Positions 47,837 through 56,285 of a stretch of 56,285 nucleotides of DNA are shown in pieces. A program made the translations under genes and the position numbers. The notes under the pieces were generated by a model that was not told where the DNA came from, did no database searches, and saw only the letters and a list, made by a program, of their open reading frames with translations. Source of the stretch: a bacterium (lineage in GTDB: Bacteria; Planctomycetota; SZUA-567); NCBI GenBank assembly GCA_003249795.1, contig QKHZ01000030.1, positions 1 to 56,285 on the forward strand, in the 5' to 3' direction. Every line of letters begins with the position of its first letter. Position 1 is the first letter of the stretch.

Positions 47837-48514
47837 TCACGCTTGCGGCGGAGCAGAGGCAACGATTACGCGGGCATGGCGGAGCACAAAGTCATCAAGC
47901 AAATAACCGGTTTGGAATACGTCCATGACATTACCCGGTTCGTGGTCAGGAGTCGGGATCATCGTCATCGCTTCGTGCAGTTTCGGGTCAAAAGGCTGGC
48001 CCATCGCTTCGATTGCACTGACACCGGTCTTTTCCATCACTTTCCACAGATTGCTGCGGACGAGCTTGATCCCTTCCTGCAGCGCGGAAAAGTCTTCGCT
48101 TTTTTCACTCTCGGTAATTGTCCGGTCAAGGTCGTCAAACGCGCCCAGAAACTCCCGCAGGAAATCCGCGAGGCTGTCACGCTTGAGCTGTCCGCGTTCA
48201 CGGTCAACGCGCTTACGGAAGTTATCGAACTCCGCTTTGGTTTTCTGCGCAAGTTCGAGATACTGGTCACGCTCTTTCTGCGCCTGCTGTAGGGGGCTGA
48301 GCTCGCCACCTTCAGCGGCTTTGCGGTACGCCGCGTCTGCCGCACTGGCATGGGCATTGCGAACCTGATTTTCTTCAGACTGTTCATTTTCCGCAACCTG
48401 CGCGTCATCTTCGAGAATGTTCTCTTCGGTCATTTTTAGCTCTTCATTCTCCACGGGGGCGGACGGATTTTCGCACTCTTCTTCTGCCTGGTTGTTTTTG
48501 TTTTTCGAACTCAT
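47837..48514 (-). CDS. grpE: GrpE nucleotide exchange factor
   Basis: GrpE releases ADP from DnaK. The 225 residues include an acidic unstructured N-terminus (about 1-75), the long dimerisation helix (K-E-R-D-Q-Y-L-E-L-A-Q-K-T-K-A-E-F-D-N-F-R-K-R) and the C-terminal beta domain with V-x-x-I-E-A-M-G-Q-P-F-D-P-x-x-H-E-A-M and G-Y-L-L-D-D-F-V-L-R-H-A-R-V. GGGGAG precedes the start. It follows dnaJ on the same strand by about 108 bp. dnaK itself is not in the window, and the gene order dnaJ-grpE is the reverse of the common grpE-dnaK-dnaJ. Confidence 0.95.
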   Translation of the reverse strand: MSSKNKNNQAEEECENPSAPVENEELKMTEENILEDDAQVAENEQSEENQVRNAHASAADAAYRKAAEGGELSPLQQAQKERDQYLELAQKTKAEFDNFRKRVDRERGQLKRDSLADFLREFLGAFDDLDRTITESEKSEDFSALQEGIKLVRSNLWKVMEKTGVSAIEAMGQPFDPKLHEAMTMIPTPDHEPGNVMDVFQTGYLLDDFVLRHARVIVASAPPQA

Positions 48515-48622
48515 CGGTAACGTACTCCCCAGTGTCTTGCGTAATAAAATTTATAGAAACAATATCGCTTCTGTGATGCGCGCAACATGCAGGAGCAACG
48601 TCATCACGGATTATTTATCCCG

Positions 48623-49780
48623 TTATTCTTCTGTAAAGTACTGCTTGATGTAATCCATAAAGCCCTTGCGCTTGGGCGAAACGTTCTTGTCGTCGATGGA
48701 CGCAAGTTCTTCAAACAATTCACGCTGACGCGTGGTCAGTTTTTTCGGCGTTTCAACCAAAACGCGGACGATCTGGTCACCCTCGGCATATCCGCGAAGG
48801 TTCGGAAATCCCTGTCCGCGCAAACGGAATACCTGCCCGCTCTGCGTTCCTGCCGGGATCTTCACCCGCGCTTTCCCGCGCAATGTCGGCACTTCCAGCT
48901 CCGCACCAAGTGCAGCCTGACTAAACGTAATCGGCACATCGCACAATACATCATTTTCATGCCGCTGGAAGAAATCATGCTCAGCGACAAAAATATAGCA
49001 GAACAGATCCCCGCGCGGCCCGCCACTCGACGACGGTTCGCCTTCGTCCGGAACACGCAGCCGCGTTCCGTCTTCAACCCCAGCTGGAATATTTACGCGA
49101 ATCCGGACGGGTTTGGTCTCATGACCTGTGCCCTTACAGGTCTTGCACGGATTGTCGATCACCGTCCCCGTTCCATGACAGGTCGGACACGTTGTCGCTA
49201 CCGAGAAAAATCCCTGATTCTGATACACCTGCCCGCGGCCCTGACAGGTCGGACAAGTCTTCGGTTTTGATCCTGCTGCCGCACCGGTTCCGTGACACGA
49301 ATCGCACAGTTCCGCTCGGCGCAGTTCAATTGTTTTCGTGCAACCGAAAGCCGCCTCTTCAAACGTGATGTTCACGCGACATTTAAGACTAGCCCCCGCA
49401 CGCACGCGGCTACCGCCGCTACGTCCACCGCCACCGCCCATGCCGCCAAAAATCCCGTCAAAAATCGAACCGCCGCCACCACCGCCACCACCGCCGAAGA
49501 TATCAGAGAAGTGACTGAAGATATCTTCGAAGTTGCTGAAGCCCTGCGATTGGCCGCCCAGTCCTTCGTGGCCGAAACGATCATAACGGGAGCGCTTATC
49601 CGAGTCGTGCAGAACCTCATATGCTTCCGAGGCTTCTTTAAACTTATCTTCGGCTTCTTTGTTACCCGGGTTTTTATCGGGGTGATATTTCATCGCGAGC
49701 TTGCGATACGCACGCTTGATCTCATCTTGCGACGCGTTTTTCTCAACACCCAGAATTTCGTAATAATCGCGCTTGGCCAT
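48623..49780 (-). CDS. dnaJ: DnaJ co-chaperone
   Basis: DnaJ delivers unfolded substrates to DnaK and stimulates its ATPase. The 385 residues have a J domain with H-P-D (about 33-35), a Gly/Phe region with a run of about nine glycines, four C-x2-C-x-G-x-G zinc motifs (C-D-S-C, C-P-T-C, C-P-T-C, C-K-T-C) and the C-terminal substrate domain. This is a canonical type I DnaJ. The start at 49780 gives the normal M-A-K-R-D-Y-Y-E, with AAGG upstream. It is the first gene of the dnaJ-grpE unit, separated from groEL2 by a terminator. Confidence 0.96.
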   Translation of the reverse strand: MAKRDYYEILGVEKNASQDEIKRAYRKLAMKYHPDKNPGNKEAEDKFKEASEAYEVLHDSDKRSRYDRFGHEGLGGQSQGFSNFEDIFSHFSDIFGGGGGGGGGSIFDGIFGGMGGGGGRSGGSRVRAGASLKCRVNITFEEAAFGCTKTIELRRAELCDSCHGTGAAAGSKPKTCPTCQGRGQVYQNQGFFSVATTCPTCHGTGTVIDNPCKTCKGTGHETKPVRIRVNIPAGVEDGTRLRVPDEGEPSSSGGPRGDLFCYIFVAEHDFFQRHENDVLCDVPITFSQAALGAELEVPTLRGKARVKIPAGTQSGQVFRLRGQGFPNLRGYAEGDQIVRVLVETPKKLTTRQRELFEELASIDDKNVSPKRKGFMDYIKQYFTEE

Positions 49781-49938
49781 CTGCCTTGCTCCCCGAATCA
49801 CAAGCCGTTGCCGGTTTCCCGCTGCATCTTGCGGACATTACACATTCGCAACACACAACTTCACCGGCTGTTTCTTATCCAATCATTTATGCCCACACGC
49901 CCGTTGTCTTCGCTATGCAGGCACCGCAACCGCCTGTG

Positions 49939-49977
49939 AAAAACAGTACCCCGACCCGGCAGATTTCCGGGCCGGGG
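49939..49977 (-). terminator. Terminator after groEL2
   Basis: On the minus strand CCCCGGCCCGG pairs with CCGGGTCGGGG (one G-T pair) around a 7-nt loop, followed by TACTGTTTTT. It separates the groEL-groES-groEL unit from dnaJ-grpE. Confidence 0.8.
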
Positions 49978-50005
49978 CCGGTTGCATTTTTACTTGACGC
50001 GCTCT

Positions 50006-51625
50006 TCAGCTGACTGCGCCGATCACCGCGTCTTTGTCTTTATCCGACGGCATATCTGTCACCATCGTTTCGACTGTCAGAAGCAGCGTTGCGATACTTG
50101 CCGCATTCTGCAGCGCAGTGCGTTCGACCTTCGCCGGATCGATCACGCCACTCTTGACCATGTCGATCATCTCGCCTGTGAAGGCATTGAAACCGACACC
50201 GTCCTTGGCTTCTTCAACGTCTGCGGCAATAATCGAACCGTCAAGGCCAGAGTTGTCCGCAATCGTCATGATCGGTGCGCGCAGGGCTTTTGCAATAATG
50301 TCAACGCCCATCTTTTCGTCACCCTTGGCCTTGCCGCGGACAGCGTCAAGAACCTTGGTGCTCTTCAGCAGCGCAACACCACCGCCGGCGACGATGCCTT
50401 CTTCAGCGGCAGCGCGTGCTGCGTGCATTGCATCTTCTACGCGTGCTTTCTTTTCTTTCATTTCTTCTTCGGTCGCTGCACCGACGTGGATAATCGCAAC
50501 ACCGCCCGAGAGCTTGGCCAGACGTTCCTGCAGCTTTTCACGGTCATAGTCGCTGCTGGTCGCTTCGATGCGGTTCTTGATCTGTTCGATCCGGGCCTTG
50601 ATATCACCCTTCTTGCCAGCACCTTCAACAATCGTGGTGTTGTCCTTGTCGACGGTGACGGTCTTGGCAGTACCGAGCTGTTCGAGTTCAACCGCTTCGA
50701 GCTTGATACCGAGATCGTCGGTAATGGCAACGCCACCGGTGAGAATCGCGATGTCTTCGAGCATTGCCTTGCGGCGTTCGCCAAAGCCTGGAGCCTTGAC
50801 CGCGCAGACGTTAAGTGTGCCGCGCAGCTTGTTGACGACCAGCGCCGCCAGAACTTCGCTTTCGACTTCTTCGGAGATGATCAGAAGAGGCTTGCCGCTG
50901 GTAGCGATCTTTTCAAGAATCGGCAGGAAGTCGCGCAGGTTTCCGATCTTCTTTTCATGGATCAGAATATACGGATTATCCAGAACAACGTTCATACCTT
51001 CGGTGTTATTGACAAAATACGGCGACTGGTAGCCCTTGTCAAACTGCATGCCTTCGACAATCTCCATCGTCGTTTCCATGCTCTTGGCTTCTTCGACCTG
51101 AACGACGCCATCGGTACCGACCTTTTCCATCGCTTGCGCGATGATGTCGCCGATTTCTTTGTCGTTGTTTGCCGAGATTGCGGCAACCGCAGCGATTTCG
51201 GCTGTCTTGCGGCAGGGCTTGCTCATCGCCTTGACGTTTTCGACAACCGCGTCGACTGCCATGTCAACACCGCGGCGCAACGCCATCGGGTCGCAACCGG
51301 CAGTGATGTAACGCAGACCGCCGCTGAAGATGGCTTCGGCCAGAACCGTAGCGGTCGTGGTGCCGTCACCGGCAAGGTCGCTGGTCTTGGAAGCGACTTC
51401 CTTGATCATCTGCGCGCCCATATTTTCAAACGGGTCTTCGAGCTTCACTTCCTTGGCGACAGTGACGCCGTCCTTGGTGATCCCGGGGCCGCCGAAACCT
51501 TTTTCAAATACAACATTGTGACCGGTCGGGCCCATCGTCGACTTGACGGCCTTGGCCAGTTTCTGCACGCCGAGAAGAATTTTCTGACGGGCATCGTCGT
51601 TATACATCAGCTGTTTACCAGCCAT
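50006..51625 (-). CDS. Second GroEL-type chaperonin, without GGM tail
   Basis: This 60-kDa chaperonin of 539 residues retains the ATP-binding loop [11 protein letters not shown], the hydrolytic Asp in [10 protein letters not shown] and the G-G-G-V-A-L motif, so it should be an active ATPase. Compared with the other copy (52217-53836) it diverges in the apical, substrate-binding region. It ends [12 protein letters not shown] instead of the Gly/Met-rich tail, which in GroEL affects cavity function. It follows groES by 186 bp; the SD is A7-GGAG. It is probably a paralogue specialised for a subset of clients, a pattern known in bacteria with multiple GroELs. Confidence 0.93.
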   Translation of the reverse strand: MAGKQLMYNDDARQKILLGVQKLAKAVKSTMGPTGHNVVFEKGFGGPGITKDGVTVAKEVKLEDPFENMGAQMIKEVASKTSDLAGDGTTTATVLAEAIFSGGLRYITAGCDPMALRRGVDMAVDAVVENVKAMSKPCRKTAEIAAVAAISANNDKEIGDIIAQAMEKVGTDGVVQVEEAKSMETTMEIVEGMQFDKGYQSPYFVNNTEGMNVVLDNPYILIHEKKIGNLRDFLPILEKIATSGKPLLIISEEVESEVLAALVVNKLRGTLNVCAVKAPGFGERRKAMLEDIAILTGGVAITDDLGIKLEAVELEQLGTAKTVTVDKDNTTIVEGAGKKGDIKARIEQIKNRIEATSSDYDREKLQERLAKLSGGVAIIHVGAATEEEMKEKKARVEDAMHAARAAAEEGIVAGGGVALLKSTKVLDAVRGKAKGDEKMGVDIIAKALRAPIMTIADNSGLDGSIIAADVEEAKDGVGFNAFTGEMIDMVKSGVIDPAKVERTALQNAASIATLLLTVETMVTDMPSDKDKDAVIGAVS

Positions 51626-51811
51626 AATCTGCTCCTTTTTTTACAACAACGGTTTTGACAACCGAGTCGTTACTTTTTGGCTTTCGTCCGGCGCAAAAGT
51701 CTCACGCCTGTAGTTACCACCTCGAACCAAATCCCTTTTTTCGCGGCAAGTCAATGCTTCGGTAAAGAATCACGTATCGTCGCGATAAACGGGTGCACTG
51801 CAGCATGCTGC

Positions 51812-52129
51812 CTAGAACTTGGCGAGGATGTCGCTCTCGCGCATGATCAGGTACTCTTCGCCCTCAACCTTCACTTCGGTTCCGGAGTACTTGCCAAACA
51901 GGACGATATCGCCTTCCTTCACATCCGGCGTCGCACGGTTGCCGCTGTCGAGAAGCTTGCCCGCGCCAACAGCAACGATAGTACCGCGCTGTGGTTTTTC
52001 TTTTGCAGCATCCGGCAGGATAATGCCGCCGCTGGTGGTTTCTTCCGCTTCCAGACGCTTGACGACAACACGGTCGTCCATCGGGCGCAGCTTGACATTG
52101 CAATCGCACTTTCCGCATTTCTTTGCCAT
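51812..52129 (-). CDS. groES: Co-chaperonin GroES with N-terminal cysteine-rich extension
   Basis: GroES caps the GroEL cavity. The core ([13 protein letters not shown] at 13-25, a mobile loop with [11 protein letters not shown], and the C-terminal [11 protein letters not shown]) is standard. The protein begins with about a dozen extra residues, [12 protein letters not shown], holding three cysteines in C-x2-C-x-C spacing, able to bind metal or form disulfides at the ring surface. Total length is 105 residues versus about 95. AAAAAGGA precedes the ATG at 52129. It sits between the two groEL genes, 87 bp after groEL1. Confidence 0.93.
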   Translation of the reverse strand: MAKKCGKCDCNVKLRPMDDRVVVKRLEAEETTSGGIILPDAAKEKPQRGTIVAVGAGKLLDSGNRATPDVKEGDIVLFGKYSGTEVKVEGEEYLIMRESDILAKF

Positions 52130-52216
52130 GGTCAGATTCCTTTTTATAAAATGGTTTTATCCAAAATCTGTTTTAATCGTTTTACAGTTGCATTGCGTTT
52201 TCGTAACCGGATGCGA

Positions 52217-54286
<2,070 letters not shown>

Positions 54287-54314
54287 TTGTCTTATGAGTC
54301 GACAGTACTATAAT
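54287..54314 (+). promoter_or_regulatory. Candidate promoter (distal) of the HDOD gene
   Basis: TTGTCT (54287-54292) and a perfect TATAAT (54309-54314) are spaced by 16 bp, about 310 bp before the HDOD start. The long leader this would give is unexplained. Confidence 0.5.
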
Positions 54315-54455
54315 TGGTTTCTAGCCTTTTCACTGGCAACACCAGTTATCCGATGTCATTGCCCTCTTGCGATACGTGAAAGACTCCTCTCACCGCCCTT
54401 CTGAAAAATAATCCTGTTTTGACCAGAAACAAACCTGATGTTCTTTGAAAAGATC

Positions 54456-54484
54456 TTGACAGAATTCGGATTTGTCAGCATGAT
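54456..54484 (+). promoter_or_regulatory. Candidate promoter (proximal) of the HDOD gene
   Basis: A perfect TTGACA (54456-54461), a 17-bp spacer and CATGAT (54479-54484) lie 140 bp before the HDOD start codon. The rest of the region between 54315 and 54623 shows no gene. Confidence 0.45.
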
Positions 54485-54623
54485 GGCCTGATCCGCTTCT
54501 GGTTGAGAACTCAGCAAAGTGGCAGGAAATCAAAACATCGTGAATAACTTTTTACAGCGCAAGTGTCTAACGCCTCTGCGCTGGATTGATGATTTGAAAC
54601 GCAAACGGTTTGCCGGAGATTAA

Positions 54624-55478
54624 ATGCCGCCCAAGGATTTGAAAAGCATTGTTGACCGGATTGTCGATCTGCCGACGCTGCCGCAGGTCGTCACCAAGAT
54701 CATGGCGCTGATCGAAGACCCGAACAGCTCGGCCAAATCGATTAACGACGTCATGAGTAATGACCCGGCCCTGGCCGGAAAAATCCTCAAACTTGTCAAC
54801 TCCGCCTTTTACGCATTGCCCAACCGCGTAACCAGCATCCAGCAGGCCATCACGATTCTCGGTTTCAATACGATCAAATCCCTTGCCATCAGCGCATCGG
54901 TTTTCGACCTTTTCGGCTTCGGCGAAGACGCGTTTTCCTATGAAAGCTTCTGGGCGCACTCCGTTGGCTGCGCGACGGCTTCAGGCTACCTTGCCCGCCG
55001 CAGCGGCTTTGACGCAGACGTCACCTTTGTCGTCGGCCTTTTGCACGGGATGGGAAAACTCGTTCTCGACCAATACGCACCCGTCGAGTTTCAGGATATC
55101 ATCGGCCTCGCCCGTAAATCTGCCACCACTTTCAGCAAATCCGAAGGTGAAGTCATCGCCACTACCCAAGCCGAAATCGGGTACTGGCTGGCATGCAAAT
55201 GGAAGCTGGCTGAAAACGTCCAGCTCGCCATCCTGCATCAAGATAACCTTGAAACCGCACCCGACACTGTCAAGGTTTACGTTGCCGTGCAACAGATCTC
55301 CGACTACGCCTGCCGCAAATCCGGTCTGGAAAAACCCGGCGACTTCGACACGCCGACCATCCCGACCGAAGCACTGAGCCTGATCGGAATTGACGAAGCC
55401 GATCTTCCGGACGAGTTGGCCCATATCTCCAAAGAACTCGAACGCGCCGCCAGCTTCCTCTCTGTCGTCCGCAGCTAG
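54624..55478 (+). CDS. HDOD domain signalling protein
   Basis: This is a single HDOD domain of 284 residues (about 10-205) with the family's P-T-L-P-Q-V-V, I-M-S/N-D-P-A-L-A-G-K-I-L-K-L-V-N-S-A-F-Y and A-I-x-x-L-G motifs. The metal-binding HD pair of true HD phosphohydrolases reads L-L-H-G-M-G-K, so it lacks phosphodiesterase chemistry, as is usual for HDOD proteins. These proteins act as binding or scaffold modules in signalling and sometimes chemotaxis or motility control. CCGGAG precedes the ATG at good spacing. The gene is monocistronic. A perfect hairpin (AGCGGC-GAGTC-GCCGCT) overlaps its stop codon but has no T-run. Confidence 0.88.
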   Translation: MPPKDLKSIVDRIVDLPTLPQVVTKIMALIEDPNSSAKSINDVMSNDPALAGKILKLVNSAFYALPNRVTSIQQAITILGFNTIKSLAISASVFDLFGFGEDAFSYESFWAHSVGCATASGYLARRSGFDADVTFVVGLLHGMGKLVLDQYAPVEFQDIIGLARKSATTFSKSEGEVIATTQAEIGYWLACKWKLAENVQLAILHQDNLETAPDTVKVYVAVQQISDYACRKSGLEKPGDFDTPTIPTEALSLIGIDEADLPDELAHISKELERAASFLSVVRS

Positions 55479-55531
55479 CGGCGAGTCGCCGCTGACATTA
55501 ATGCGATTCACATGTTATTTGTAACACACAT

Positions 55532-55690
55532 ATTGAACGCCACAAAGGCAGTGTGCCGCTGCACCCTTCAACGCGATTGCATTCTTTCTTCCCACATCAG
55601 CATTGACCACCACGAAGCAACGTGCTGTTGTTCCCTTTCAACGCTAATTTTCACGCAAACATTGAACGCCGCGTAGAAATTTGTCTGTAT
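55532..55690. repeat. Degenerate tandem repeat units ahead of trpC
   Basis: Three imperfect units begin with ATTGA-C-CC (55532, 55602, 55661; spacing 70 and 59 bp), and the first two share a later CCCTTTCAACGC-like block. The preceding segment, TTAATGCG...TTATTTG-AAC (about 55499-55533), resembles the inner part of dispersed repeat copy B. Similarity is partial and was aligned by eye. Confidence 0.4.
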
Positions 55691-55717
55691 ATCTTATCAT
55701 ATATTTTTAGGCTGACA

Positions 55718-55747
55718 TTGACTTGCCCTAACTACTGCCTGTACAAT
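55718..55747 (+). promoter_or_regulatory. Promoter of trpC
   Basis: TTGACT (55718-55723), an 18-bp spacer and TACAAT (55742-55747) lie 50 bp before the trpC start. There is no room for a leader-peptide attenuator of the trpB kind. Confidence 0.65.
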
Positions 55748-55796
55748 CAAATTCTGTGCTTTTGAAAATGACCCAATGATAAAGATGGTAAAAAGA

Positions 55797-56285
55797 ATGA
55801 ATCGACCACTACCGCATATTCTGGAAAAAATCCGCGCCACAAAACTGCGCGAAATCGACAGCCTTCTTGCTTGCAGCTCGCTTGAGGATCTGGTCAGTAC
55901 CGCACGTGCGCGCCTGCAGCACGACCAGCCGCGCGGGTTTATCAGCGCCGTTTCAAAACCACTCGAAAAAGGCGGACGCCCCAATGTCATCGCGGAAGTC
56001 AAAAAAGCGTCACCGTCAAAAGGTCTCATCCGCCCTGACTTTGAACCTGCCCAGATCGCCCGCGCATATGAAGAAGCAGGTGCAGCGGCAATCAGTTGCC
56101 TGACCGACAAAGACTATTTTCAGGGACACCTTGATTATCTTCGCGCTGTGCGTGAAGCCGTAAACCTTCCGGTGCTGCGCAAGGATTTCCTGATCCATCC
56201 GGCGCAGATTCTGGAAGCGTGCGCTGCCGGTGCCGACGCGGTGCTGCTGATTGCACGAATGCTGGGCGAATCGGAATTGAAGTCG
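55797..56285 (+). CDS. trpC: Indole-3-glycerol phosphate synthase, 3' end beyond the window
   Basis: TrpC closes the indole ring in tryptophan biosynthesis. The visible 163 residues are the N-terminal two-thirds of a TIM barrel: I-L-E-K-I-R-A-T-K at the start, the phosphate/substrate segment V-I-A-E-V-K-K-A-S-P-S-K-G with its catalytic Lys, then A-I-S-C-L-T-D, F-x-G and L-R-K-D-F-L-I with the second active-site Lys. In-frame ATGs exist at 55776, 55785 and 55797 and none has a strong SD, so the start is uncertain. The gene is truncated by the window edge only. It is unlinked from trpB, which lies 32 kb away and is attenuator-controlled. Confidence 0.93.
   Translation, partial: MNRPLPHILEKIRATKLREIDSLLACSSLEDLVSTARARLQHDQPRGFISAVSKPLEKGGRPNVIAEVKKASPSKGLIRPDFEPAQIARAYEEAGAAAISCLTDKDYFQGHLDYLRAVREAVNLPVLRKDFLIHPAQILEACAAGADAVLLIARMLGESELKS

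Noticed and set aside
49982-51658. 558-codon open frame on the plus strand, antisense to groEL2
   Set aside because: It mirrors the codon structure of groEL2, has no SD, resembles no protein family, and a similar antisense frame occurs over groEL1 (52634-53710).

Overview
The window carries about 45 protein genes and no rRNA, tRNA, CRISPR array or intact insertion sequence that I could find. Gene content points to a Gram-negative (diderm) bacterium, most likely of the Planctomycetota-Verrucomicrobiota-Lentisphaerota/Kiritimatiellota (PVC) group. The evidence is an Mla lipid-transport set, MacAB-type export, outer-membrane-style lipoproteins, zinc-ribbon proteins of a style common in that group, a catalytically degenerate endonuclease III-like protein and duplicated GroEL. 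The phylum is an inference from family resemblance, not from a marker gene.

Layout. 1-2.7 kb (minus strand): a zinc-ribbon protein, hisG and two poorly known proteins. 3.3-9 kb (plus): ridA, a three-gene MacA/MacB-type exporter and a zinc-ribbon membrane protein. 9.2-12.6 kb (plus): an alpha-L-rhamnosidase and a secreted tyrosine-phosphatase-like protein. 12.6-21 kb (minus): a response regulator, mlaD-mlaF-mlaE, clpC, greA and an aspartate-type aminotransferase. 21.3-25.5 kb: a GNAT acetyltransferase (plus), then trpB and pyrG (minus). Between pyrG and trpB sits a complete-looking tryptophan attenuator: promoter, 15-codon leader peptide with tandem Trp codons, antiterminator arm and terminator. 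26-37.3 kb (mostly minus): ACP and ketosynthase, a lone response regulator (plus), a glycosyltransferase, a HAD phosphatase, lipoproteins, proB-proA and hxlB.

37.8-47.7 kb (plus) is the most striking part. It is a chemosensory operon whose first gene encodes a soluble protein fusing two [4Fe-4S] ferredoxin clusters, an [FeFe]-hydrogenase H-cluster domain, a further Fe-S domain and a methyl-accepting signalling domain. It is followed by a CheA with two Hpt domains, a membrane chemoreceptor, CheW, a CheD lacking its catalytic cysteine, CheR and CheB. I infer a chemosensory array that reads hydrogen, carbon monoxide or redox state. No cheY is in the operon; two single-domain response regulators lie elsewhere in the window.

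47.8-53.8 kb (minus) is a chaperone block transcribed in the order groEL1, groES, groEL2, dnaJ, grpE, with two diverged GroELs flanking an unusual cysteine-tailed GroES. The window ends with an HDOD protein and the 5' part of trpC (plus). A palindrome of the form CAACGC-N3-GCGTTG recurs four times. Three copies sit directly in front of an A-rich Shine-Dalgarno sequence, and two of these are part of a longer repeat of about 95 bp.
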